NCBI GenBank assembly: GCA_041441555.1
Contig: JASDSW010000082.1
Location: 1 to 64,000 of the forward strand
From: Pseudaeromonas sp041441555
Lineage (GTDB): Bacteria > Pseudomonadota > Gammaproteobacteria > Enterobacterales > Aeromonadaceae
Length of the DNA: 64,000 bases
Reading direction: 5' to 3'
Of the stretch, positions 49,931 through 57,730 are shown in pieces. The position numbers and the translations under genes were made by a program. Under the pieces are notes generated by a model. That model worked only from the letters and a program-made list of their open reading frames with translations, did not search any database and was not told where the DNA came from. The stretch's first letter is position 1. Each line of letters starts with the position of its first letter.

Positions 49931-51421
49931 TTATTTTTTGCCGGCGGGTCCCACCGCCGGATCATAGCCGACCCGCTCGGCGGTCAGGCTGCGGATCTCA
50001 CCGGCCTTGACCGGTGCCGCCTTGACTCGCTTCACAGCCAGCGGCTTGACCACGCCGACTGCCGGCTTAGCACTGACGCGTCGCACCTGCGCCGTCTTGT
50101 GAGTGACCTTTTTCTGCTGCGGGGCGGCGGCCGTCCGAGAGACCTTCTTCTTTGGCGAATGCGAGGTCGCCGTCTTGCTCTTCACCGGCTGCTTGGCAAC
50201 GGCTCGCGCGCTTGTACTCGGCGCCATCACATAGTTGGTGTGACCGGCCGCACCATCCAGATAATCGACCTCGGGCAGATCGAGCAACCGGTCAAACAGC
50301 ATGGGCATCAGCACTTCCGGGTGCGACTCGTTCGCGTTCCACAGCATGACGATGCCGATATCCTTCTCCGGCAGAAAACCCAGTCGTGAACGAACCCCCG
50401 ACAGACCACCGGCATGAAAGATCATCTTGTGATTGCCGTTGTACTGGAAGATCCGCCAGCCCATGCCATACATCGGCTGCTTGACCCGGGTTTTCCGCCA
50501 TTTGGAGGTCCATCCCTCCTTCGGTGAGCGCACCAGCGGCTTGGTCAGCTCTTTCATCACCGCCGGCGGAATCACATCCGGTCGGTGGCCCATCACGGCG
50601 GCCAGATACTTGGCCATATCGGTGATCGAGGCGTTAACCCCGGCCGCCGGCAGCACATTGTAGTAGGGCTGGGTAATGGGACGAGCCACCCAGCCCCCGC
50701 CCCCCTTGACGTGGGGTACCGCAATGTTGCGATTGTTCAGCATGCTCCAGCGGCTGGCACTGGCATCCTGCATGCCCAGCGGGCGGAAGATACGGATCTC
50801 CAACAGATCGGCGTAGGAGCGACGCAGCTGGCGACTGAGGACGTCGCCGATGGTCGAATAGAGAATATTCTGATAACCAAAGCAACGGCCGATGCCGCAG
50901 GCCGCCCCCAGACGCTGGGTCTTGCGCAGTACGCTGCTGTAGGACTCGCCCGCTTCGAGCAGGTTGTCGTTGGCGTTATGGGGCAAACCACTGGTGTGCG
51001 AGAGCACGTTACGCAACGTCAGGCGGTTGCCCGTATCGAATTTCAAGCGAAAACCGGGCAGATAACGGCTCAGGGGAGAGTTCAGGTTGATTTCACCCGC
51101 GAGAGAAGCCTGGCCGGCCAACACGGCGGCGAAGGTCTTGGAGACCGAGGCCAGCCGAAAGACAGTATGCTCATCGACCGGATTGCGTTTTTGGGTACTG
51201 CCCACCCCGAGAGTCTTGATGTAGACCACGCGCCCGTTTTGCACCACGGCGACCGCCGCCCCCGGGATGTGATAGGCACCGAAGATCCGCTCCACATCCT
51301 GATCAAATTGCGGCAGAACGGCATTCAAGGGTTTGGCCGCCAGCGGCATGGCACCACACAGCAACAGCAGAGGGAGGGCATGACGTCGAATCGTTCGGCC
51401 CCAGCAGGCAATCGCAGACAT
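49931..51421 (-). CDS. serine beta-lactamase-like hydrolase with basic C-terminal tail
   Basis: A 496 aa exported member of the beta-lactamase/PBP4* (class C-like) superfamily. The signal peptide is about residues 9-30 (HALPLLLLCGAMPLAA). SxxK is LASVSKTF (about 92), the Y-x-N motif is GYQN (about 181), and HAGG replaces the KTG box. The last 75 residues are Lys/Ala/Val-rich and likely disordered. Such proteins are often esterases or D-aminopeptidases rather than lactamases. The start is uncertain (51421 chosen; 51454 or 51451 possible) and no good Shine-Dalgarno sequence is seen. Confidence 0.75.
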   Translation of the reverse strand: MSAIACWGRTIRRHALPLLLLCGAMPLAAKPLNAVLPQFDQDVERIFGAYHIPGAAVAVVQNGRVVYIKTLGVGSTQKRNPVDEHTVFRLASVSKTFAAVLAGQASLAGEINLNSPLSRYLPGFRLKFDTGNRLTLRNVLSHTSGLPHNANDNLLEAGESYSSVLRKTQRLGAACGIGRCFGYQNILYSTIGDVLSRQLRRSYADLLEIRIFRPLGMQDASASRWSMLNNRNIAVPHVKGGGGWVARPITQPYYNVLPAAGVNASITDMAKYLAAVMGHRPDVIPPAVMKELTKPLVRSPKEGWTSKWRKTRVKQPMYGMGWRIFQYNGNHKMIFHAGGLSGVRSRLGFLPEKDIGIVMLWNANESHPEVLMPMLFDRLLDLPEVDYLDGAAGHTNYVMAPSTSARAVAKQPVKSKTATSHSPKKKVSRTAAAPQQKKVTHKTAQVRRVSAKPAVGVVKPLAVKRVKAAPVKAGEIRSLTAERVGYDPAVGPAGKK

Positions 51422-51643
51422 GAAAGAAGCACCCAATACAACAAGGGGCATCATTGTGACAAACCATCCGCCCCACGCCAAGCGCTGTGAACGCTTACAA
51501 ACCTTGCCCGCCACCAAAAGTGGCACGCCAATCAGTGAGCCATGATGCGGCGACCCAACGGACGAGCCAGGTAGCCGGTGACCAAGCGGCCGGAGCCCCG
51601 CGTCTGGACTCCATGGCATGAACCCAGTACACTGCGCCGCGTC

Positions 51644-51757
51644 ATGAGGGAGTAGCCGCCCGTCATGCTCCAAACGCGGAGCCAATGACGGGGTCGATAT
51701 CAACATGCTTGGCCAGTGCGCCATGGTATCGACAACCGAGGTCTGGCAAGACTTGTG
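51644..51757 (+). ncRNA. yybP-ykoY manganese riboswitch upstream of the mneA-like gene
   Basis: The conserved yybP-ykoY core is present: GGGAGTAGCC at 51648-51657, TCAACATGCTTGGCC in the second loop arm (about 51697-51711) and the closing GGCAAGAC (51745-51752). CATGAG before the core can pair with CTTGTG after it to form P1. It ends 73 bases before the ATG at 51831. The motif senses Mn2+ in E. coli (mntP, alx) and other bacteria. Confidence 0.88.
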
Positions 51758-51830
51758 TTCACATTGTCATCGGATGGGCCGAGGTGACGGTGTGGCCATG
51801 AGCGTCCAACCGTCGGCCCGGGAGAATTTC

Positions 51831-52409
51831 ATGGAAGCATTTCTGATATCGAGCGGCATCGTCGCCCTGGCCGAGATGGGCGATAAGACCCAGCTGCTGG
51901 CACTGGTCTTGGCCGCCCGATTTCGCAACCCAGTCCCGATCATTCTCGGGATCTTCGTCGCCACCATTTTCAATCACGCCTTTGCCGGTGCCATCGGTCA
52001 TGCCGTGACTCAGTTACTGGGTCCCGAATGGCTGCGCTGGATCCTGGGTATCTCCTTCCTGTTGATGGCCGGCTGGATCCTGATCCCCGACCAGATCGAC
52101 GACGATGAGACCCAGGTGGCCGGTCGCTACGGCGTCTTCGGCACCACGCTCATCGCCTTCTTTCTGGCCGAGATGGGGGACAAGACCCAAGTCGCTACCG
52201 TCGCCCTCGCCGCTCACTATGCCTCGTTTTTCAGCGTGGTGGCCGGCACCACGGTCGGCATGCTGATCGCCAACGTCCCCGCCGTGCTGGTAGGCGACAA
52301 GATCGGCGGCAAAATCTCGCTGAAACTGGTGCATGGCATCGCCGCCCTGCTATTCGCCGTGCTGGGCCTGCTGACGCTCTTCAACGTCGGCGACCTGCTC
52401 CCCGCCTAA
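51831..52409 (+). CDS. UPF0016/GDT1 family manganese exporter (MneA-like)
   Basis: A 192 aa inner-membrane protein with six hydrophobic helices in two repeats. Each repeat carries the family motif E-x-G-D-K-T-Q (ALAEMGDKTQ at about 13-22 and FLAEMGDKTQ at about 112). Bacterial UPF0016 proteins such as MneA of Vibrio export Mn2+. The start at 51831 has GGGAG upstream and leaves the riboswitch outside the coding region; the frame is open from 51705 through it. Control by the upstream riboswitch fits the export role. Confidence 0.9.
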   Translation: MEAFLISSGIVALAEMGDKTQLLALVLAARFRNPVPIILGIFVATIFNHAFAGAIGHAVTQLLGPEWLRWILGISFLLMAGWILIPDQIDDDETQVAGRYGVFGTTLIAFFLAEMGDKTQVATVALAAHYASFFSVVAGTTVGMLIANVPAVLVGDKIGGKISLKLVHGIAALLFAVLGLLTLFNVGDLLPA

Positions 52410-52425
52410 GAGCGACCGCCAGCAA

Positions 52426-52447
52426 GCCGGGGCCATCACGCCCCGGC
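52426..52447 (+). terminator. hairpin after the mneA-like gene
   Basis: GCCGGGGC, loop CATCAC, GCCCCGGC; a strong stem but without a T-run, so only a possible terminator. Confidence 0.45.
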
Positions 52448-52549
52448 GGCCTCCTGCTCAGAATCTCTGCTCCTATAAGGCAAATACTGCGCCATGATCC
52501 GGAATTGCCTGATAGTTGGACGCCGGCCAATCCATTAACCTTTGGGTTA

Positions 52550-52653
52550 CAAGGGGAGTAACTTCAACGCCGGTCGGTCGTCAACCCAGTGCCCTGCACT
52601 CGGCCCCCGGGCAGCGTGACTCACGACAGAGTTCGCGGTAAGTGAGACCTTGC
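52550..52653 (+). ncRNA. yybP-ykoY manganese riboswitch upstream of alx
   Basis: AAGGGGAGTAAC (52551-52562), GTCGTCAACCCAGTGCC and a closing GTGAGACCTTG (52643-52653) give the yybP-ykoY layout, with P1 formed by CAAGG and CCTTG. The second loop reads CAACCCAG rather than the common CAACATAC. alx is the classic target of this riboswitch in E. coli. It ends 85 bases before the alx ATG. Confidence 0.75.
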
Positions 52654-52737
52654 CGGATGCGGGCTGGATCGGTTCGTCCCAGGATTGACCGAGTGGTGCT
52701 ACTCTGGCCCCAGGCCTTTTTAGATTGGAGCAAAGAT

Positions 52738-53700
52738 ATGGAGTTACTTGGAGCTTGGTGGATGTGGTGCGGCTTTGCCGCCATCGTCATCCTGCTGTTG
52801 CTGGTCGATCTGTTGTTCGTCGGGGGCGGCAAGCAACATAAGGTCAGTCTGAAGGAGGCCGCCGTCTGGTCTCTGATCTGGATCGGCGTCGCCCTGTTAT
52901 TCAATGGTGCCATCTGGTGGTATCTGGATGCCAACGCCGGTCGGGAACTCGCCAACCAGAAGGCGATGGAGTTTTTCACCGGCTATCTGATCGAGAAGGC
53001 GCTGGCCGTCGATAACGTCTTCGTCTGGTTGATGCTGTTCGGCTATTTTGCCATTCCGGGGGAACTGCAACGGCGGGTGCTGCTGTACGGCGTACTGGGG
53101 GCCATCCTCATGCGCACCGGCATGATCTTCGGTGGCAGCTGGCTCATTAGTCAGTTCCATTGGGTGCTCTACTTGTTCGGCGCCTTCCTGGTGCTGACCG
53201 GCGCCAAGATGCTGTGGATGGCCGATCAGGAGCCGGATCTGGCCAGCAACCCACTGCTACGCTGGTTGCGCGGCCATCTGAAAGTGACCGATCGTCTGCA
53301 TGGCGAGAAGTTCTTCGTCTGGCAACAGGGCGTGCGCTATGTCACCCCGCTGTTTCTGGTGTTGATCCTGGTTGAGATCAGCGACGTCATCTTCGCCGTC
53401 GACAGCATCCCGGCCATCTTTGCCATCACGACCGATCCTTTCATCGTGCTGACCTCGAACATCTTCGCGATCATGGGGTTGCGAGCCATGTACTTCCTGT
53501 TGGCTGACTTTGCCGATCGCTTCGTGCTGCTCAAGTATGGCCTGGTGGTGATCCTGCTGTTCATCGGGGCCAAGATGCTGCTGATCGACTGGGTCCACAT
53601 CCCGATCGGGCTGTCGCTGGGTGTGGTGGCGCTGATCCTCATCGTCAGCATGCTGCTGAGCCTGCGCCATAGCCGAGCGACCTCCACCAAGTCCCACTGA
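52738..53700 (+). CDS. alx: TerC/Alx family manganese-linked membrane protein
   Basis: A 320 aa inner-membrane protein with about nine helices. TerC-family acidic motifs are present: LIEKALAVDNVFVWLMLF and LVEISDVIFAVDSIPAIFAITTDPFIV. It aligns along its length with E. coli Alx, which is induced by alkaline pH and Mn2+ and affects Mn2+ export. TTGGAG precedes the ATG at 52738; the frame is open from 52642 over the end of the riboswitch. Confidence 0.92.
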   Translation: MELLGAWWMWCGFAAIVILLLLVDLLFVGGGKQHKVSLKEAAVWSLIWIGVALLFNGAIWWYLDANAGRELANQKAMEFFTGYLIEKALAVDNVFVWLMLFGYFAIPGELQRRVLLYGVLGAILMRTGMIFGGSWLISQFHWVLYLFGAFLVLTGAKMLWMADQEPDLASNPLLRWLRGHLKVTDRLHGEKFFVWQQGVRYVTPLFLVLILVEISDVIFAVDSIPAIFAITTDPFIVLTSNIFAIMGLRAMYFLLADFADRFVLLKYGLVVILLFIGAKMLLIDWVHIPIGLSLGVVALILIVSMLLSLRHSRATSTKSH

Positions 53701-53726
53701 GGCCGTCAAGCGGTCCGTAAAAAACA

Positions 53727-53755
53727 GGAACCCGGCCAAAGCCGGGTTCTTTCGT
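53727..53755 (+). terminator. intrinsic terminator of alx
   Basis: AACCCGGC, loop CAAA, GCCGGGTT, then CTTTCGTTC. Confidence 0.8.
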
Positions 53756-53799
53756 TCACAGCAGCGCCTCGGCAGCAGGAGCCCTGCCGACGCGCCGCC

Positions 53800-55452
53800 T
53801 CACAATCCCTCGAGCTTGCGCTGGTAGGGATAGCTGATGCGATAACCTGGTTCCAGTTGCACCTTGCCACCGGCCGGTAACTGCAGATCCCAAGCCAGGA
53901 CGCCCGGCTTCTCATCCACCTTCTGCCGTGACGGAGCCGGACTCTGCTCCAGAGGCGTCACCTTGATCAGCTCGTTGCGCGCCACCGGCCAGACATCGAG
54001 CACAGTCAATGGCATCGCCTGCTTATGGCCACTGACAAACTGATAATGCCAACGCCGCGTCAGGGTCTGCTCCTTGTTGAGCATCCCCTGTTCGCCCTGC
54101 TCCTCCTGCAGCGTGGTGGCACTGACCTTGACCGCGTCATCCACCCCAAACGCCAACGACAGCTGCTCACCGACCGCCACCTCGCTCTGCTGGCGACTGC
54201 CGATGAAGGCGCCATCGCGCGATAACCGCCATTCACCGGCCAACCAGGGAGCATCCAGCGAGTTCTTCACATCTGCATAGAGATAGGCATGAGGATCCAG
54301 ACGCGGCAAAGCCTGCAGACGCTGGGTCACCGCCAGTGGCTGCTGACCCAGCACCACTCGCTGCTGATCCTGACTGGAGGCCAGCGAGACGGTACCGGCG
54401 ATCTGGTATTCGGCGATGAACTCTCCGGCATCGAGGGTTGCCAGGGTCAGTTGGGCAGCCTCTTGCGGTGCAGGTGCCGGCGCGGCCATGTCGGCCATCA
54501 CCTCCATTTCTGCCATCTTGCTCGAGGGGGCGCCGGAGGCCAACGCCGCCTGCTGCAGATCCCGGCTTTCATCATGCAAATCAATCCACCAACTCTGCGG
54601 ATCGGGAGCCTGACTCGTTTGCAGGGGGCGACTGGTCGCCAGGCGCAAGCGGACGCCCTGCCAATTCTCACCGGTCACCTGCTGCACCAGAGCGGCGCGA
54701 GTCAGCAGCAGTTGGCTATCACGGGTATTCAGCTGCGCCTCATACACCGGCTGCCACCCGGCCCCGGCGATCTGGTAGCCAAGCGTCAGGCGCGCATTGC
54801 CTCCCGAACTGTGCAGCGAAACCGCCACCGTCCGACTCTCCTTATCCTGACTCTGTAGTCGTTGCAGCTCGCGCTCCACCTTGGAGAGCTCGGTCTGCAG
54901 CGCTCGCTGCTGCTGAGCCAGCTTGACCCGCGCCAAACCGAGCGTGCGCATTCCCTCGCCCAGGGCGGCAACGCCGGTTTGCCACTCGCTGGCCGCTAAC
55001 GGAGCCGAGCCTCGCTCCTGCGGCTTGCCGGGTGCCTGTGCCAGGGCCTGCAGGAAGGTCTCCTGAGTCGTGAGGGCTGCGCCTTCGGCGAGCAAGTTCG
55101 CCAGTTGGTCCTGCAACTGTTGCTGCTGGAGCTGCAAGCGCTGCGCCTCCGGCTGAACCAGCTCCTGCGCCTGGATATGACGGATCTCCAGGGTGCCGAT
55201 CTGCAACCCGGCTCCCACACCGCTCAGCTGCAGCGAGGCTTCATCCATGCCCGCGGGCAACTCAGGGATCAGCAGGGTATGTTCGCCAGCGGGTAGTTGC
55301 AGCGCCAGGGTGCGGGTCACCGTCGCCACCCCGGGGTGGACAGTCACGTTCTGGATCTGACTGACCTGCGTCAGGGTATCGGCCTGTACGGTCGGCGTGA
55401 CGCACAGCAGCAGCGCCAGGGTACTCAGGGTGAAGCGGGGAAACGCAATCAT
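53800..55452 (-). CDS. DUF4139 (MuiA-like) exported protein
   Basis: A 550 aa protein with a signal peptide (LLLCVTPTVQA|DT), an N-terminal DUF4140 domain (VTVHPGVATVTRTLALQLPAG) and a coiled coil at about 95-195. A C-terminal DUF4139 domain follows (LTLGYQIAGAGWQPVYEAQL ... YLYADVKNS ... WPVARNELIKV). Such proteins are sometimes called mucoidy-inhibitor A; function is not established. GGAGG precedes the ATG at 55452. It follows yegD after 79 bases and may be in the same transcript. Confidence 0.87.
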   Translation of the reverse strand: MIAFPRFTLSTLALLLCVTPTVQADTLTQVSQIQNVTVHPGVATVTRTLALQLPAGEHTLLIPELPAGMDEASLQLSGVGAGLQIGTLEIRHIQAQELVQPEAQRLQLQQQQLQDQLANLLAEGAALTTQETFLQALAQAPGKPQERGSAPLAASEWQTGVAALGEGMRTLGLARVKLAQQQRALQTELSKVERELQRLQSQDKESRTVAVSLHSSGGNARLTLGYQIAGAGWQPVYEAQLNTRDSQLLLTRAALVQQVTGENWQGVRLRLATSRPLQTSQAPDPQSWWIDLHDESRDLQQAALASGAPSSKMAEMEVMADMAAPAPAPQEAAQLTLATLDAGEFIAEYQIAGTVSLASSQDQQRVVLGQQPLAVTQRLQALPRLDPHAYLYADVKNSLDAPWLAGEWRLSRDGAFIGSRQQSEVAVGEQLSLAFGVDDAVKVSATTLQEEQGEQGMLNKEQTLTRRWHYQFVSGHKQAMPLTVLDVWPVARNELIKVTPLEQSPAPSRQKVDEKPGVLAWDLQLPAGGKVQLEPGYRISYPYQRKLEGL

Positions 55453-55531
55453 AGGAGCCTCCAGTTTGCCAAGTCTCCACGCTAACGACTTTGCATCGGC
55501 AAATCGTGGAGCCACCGCACAGGCTAGCACA

Positions 55532-56893
55532 TCAGGCGAAGCAGCGATCTGCCCAGCGCGCCAAGCCGGCAATCACGCTGCCGAAGTGATCTCCCATCAC
55601 GATGGGGATGGCAACATAACGCTGACGCAACCACTGCTGGATCACCGGCGAACGGGCGGTACCGCCGGTGACGAAGATGACATCCGGCGTCAGTTGGGCT
55701 TGCCGCAGCGCCTCATCGGCCAACTCGCCGATCTTTTCCAGCAAAGGTGCCGACACAGCGGCGAAGCGCTCGCGACTGAAAGGTGCCTCGCATTGCTCAT
55801 CCAACAGATTGATGAAACGGGAAAACTGCGCCGCATCCGTCATCTGGATCTTGGCCTGCTCCGCTTCCCAGACCAGATGGTGAGTCTGCTTGTGCTCTCG
55901 CACCCAGGCTAAACGAGCCAGCGACTCCGGCTCGCGAGCATCCAGCATCAGTTGGCGCAACAGACGCGCCGTCTCAGGGGCAAAAAAGCGCCCCTGAGCC
56001 TGCACATCGTTGATCGCCATGGCGTCCCAAAACAGCTTGCTCGGCATCGGCAGTCCACGTTTGTTACATGAGCCCATGCCACACCAAGGCATCAATTCCG
56101 CGACCGCCAGACGGATGTCAAAGTCGTTGCCGCCGATCCGCTGCCCGGTATGACCGAGCAGGTCGGCATCCCGATCCAGCAAATTGGCGCGATCCGGCCC
56201 CATGCGCAACACCGAGCAATCGGTGGTACCGCCCCCGATGTCGAGCACCAGGACGTTTTGCGGCTGTTGCAGCGAGGCCTCGTACTCCAGGCCGGCGGCG
56301 ATCGGCTCATATTGGAACGCAACATTCTGGAAACCAGCGAGTTTTGCCGCATCGGAAAGAATGGCGCGCGCCTGGCGATTGCTCTCTTCGCCGCCAAGAC
56401 CTTGAAAGTTGACCGGCTGGCCAAGCACCGCCTCGCGGATCTCGCAACCGAGCGTCTGCTCGGCCCGCTGTTTGATGGTGACCATCATGGCCGCCACTAT
56501 GTCGCGAAAAAGTTGGATCTGACTCTCGGAGAGACCCGTGGCGCCTAGAAACGACTTTGGCGATTTCAGGTAGTAGCCTTCCTCGGGAGCCGCCAGATAG
56601 CGAGCCGTGGCAGCCCGACCAACCAGCAACTGATACTCCAGCCCCTCATCTTCCAGAGAGCTGCGCAAACGGCGTCCCTTAGCGATGGCCAACTGACGCT
56701 CCTGGCTGAATGAGGGCAATGAAGAGGCGGGCAAGGAGGCGGCCAGCAGATCGGCAATTGCATCCCGGTGGGGAGCAAACAGCGTGGATGGCAGGTAGCA
56801 ATCGCCCCCTTCCAACGGCAGGCGACACACCTGCCCCTCAGACATCCAGGCCACCGCACAATTGGAGGTACCGTAGTCAAAACCGATCCGCAT
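55532..56893 (-). CDS. yegD: Hsp70-family protein YegD
   Basis: A 453 aa Hsp70-like ATPase without the substrate-binding domain, as in E. coli YegD. Phosphate-1 motif RIGFDYGTSNCAVAW at the N-terminus, EPIAAGLEYE, phosphate-2 VLDIGGGTTDCS and adenosine motif FVTGGTARSPVI are intact. The start at 56893 gives the family N-terminus. Substrate unknown. Confidence 0.92.
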   Translation of the reverse strand: MRIGFDYGTSNCAVAWMSEGQVCRLPLEGGDCYLPSTLFAPHRDAIADLLAASLPASSLPSFSQERQLAIAKGRRLRSSLEDEGLEYQLLVGRAATARYLAAPEEGYYLKSPKSFLGATGLSESQIQLFRDIVAAMMVTIKQRAEQTLGCEIREAVLGQPVNFQGLGGEESNRQARAILSDAAKLAGFQNVAFQYEPIAAGLEYEASLQQPQNVLVLDIGGGTTDCSVLRMGPDRANLLDRDADLLGHTGQRIGGNDFDIRLAVAELMPWCGMGSCNKRGLPMPSKLFWDAMAINDVQAQGRFFAPETARLLRQLMLDAREPESLARLAWVREHKQTHHLVWEAEQAKIQMTDAAQFSRFINLLDEQCEAPFSRERFAAVSAPLLEKIGELADEALRQAQLTPDVIFVTGGTARSPVIQQWLRQRYVAIPIVMGDHFGSVIAGLARWADRCFA

Positions 56894-56983
56894 GACGGCG
56901 TCCCCTTGGCCTACGGGCAGGCCACGCAATGAAAAGGGGGCAATCCTAACGGAAAAGATGGGGCTTTCCCAGCCTCCGGTGGT

Positions 56984-57412
56984 TCAGTAGCGCCACTGCA
57001 GCTCGAGCCTGACACTCTCAGGCTGCCAGATGAACTGCAGCTGCTGGGTCTTATCCGAATTCTGTAGACGGACCCGCACCCGATGGCCATTCAGCCGCAC
57101 GGCACCGGAACCCCACTCCCCCTTCCAACGCAGCTCCGGACGCGCATGCCTCAGCCGCCACCCTTGCTCATCCTGAGGCGGAGTTTGTAGCCGCGACACG
57201 GGGACCTTCGACTCCGTCTGTTGACGCCAGAAAACCCCCTGTTCTGGTTGGTAAAGCTCCAGCGGAAACGAGAGGCCCATACCGACGCCCTGGCGCCAGG
57301 TCAGCCCCGAATACTGTACCTCGGTGTTACACATCAGCCCGCAGCGCGGCCCCTCCGCCCCCTCGATGACAGAACAAAACAACAGGAGAAGAAACCAAGC
57401 GACGGCACGCAT
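56984..57412 (-). CDS. small exported protein of unknown function
   Basis: A 142 aa protein with a signal peptide (WFLLLLFCSVIEGAEG) and a mature part rich in Trp, Arg and Gln with alternating strand-like residues and two Cys near the start (RCGLMC). No family recognised. It ends in LELQWRY. It is upstream of yegD on the same strand with a gap of about 90 bases. The start at 57412 is chosen because it begins the signal peptide; 57430 is possible. Confidence 0.6.
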   Translation of the reverse strand: MRAVAWFLLLLFCSVIEGAEGPRCGLMCNTEVQYSGLTWRQGVGMGLSFPLELYQPEQGVFWRQQTESKVPVSRLQTPPQDEQGWRLRHARPELRWKGEWGSGAVRLNGHRVRVRLQNSDKTQQLQFIWQPESVRLELQWRY

Positions 57413-57730
57413 CCTAGCCACCTCGAACAACCGCTACTACTTAGGGTCTAGCAGCCGCCCCCCAGGTTCGGCAAGGGCAAACTTGAATTAATTAACCGCT
57501 GTTAAATCAATAAATTGCGAAGCAATTTCACCGGGAAAAGCACTAAAAAAAAACATAACATCGACATAAAACCCATACGAATCTCGAACTTTTCGCCTGA
57601 TGCGGCCGGTGAGCTCTTTTTGAAAACGAAACCATTGGAACTGACTTCACAATTCGGGCAACTCTCCCCGGCCTTCCGTCGTCACACTCCCTAGAATGGT
57701 TCCACTTTTCATCACTTCAGGGATTGTTTT
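57413..57730. other. AT-rich divergent intergenic region before malS
   Basis: About 318 bases, markedly AT-rich at 57480-57600, unlike its neighbours. A TAGAAT at 57692-57697 could be the malS -10 box. I found no clear MalT box or CRP site and no reading frame worth calling. Confidence 0.45.

Noticed and set aside
49931..51421. Antibiotic resistance beta-lactamase
   Set aside because: SxxK and YxN are present but the KTG box is HAGG and the tail is unusual; the esterase/peptidase-like branch is more likely, so no resistance is claimed.
50585..51490. 301-codon frame antisense to the serine hydrolase gene
   Set aside because: Antisense shadow; the minus-strand frame has a signal peptide and SxxK/YxN motifs, this one has nothing recognisable.
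51705..51830. 42-codon N-terminal extension of the UPF0016 protein
   Set aside because: It would be encoded within the manganese riboswitch and expression platform; a good Shine-Dalgarno sequence precedes the ATG at 51831.
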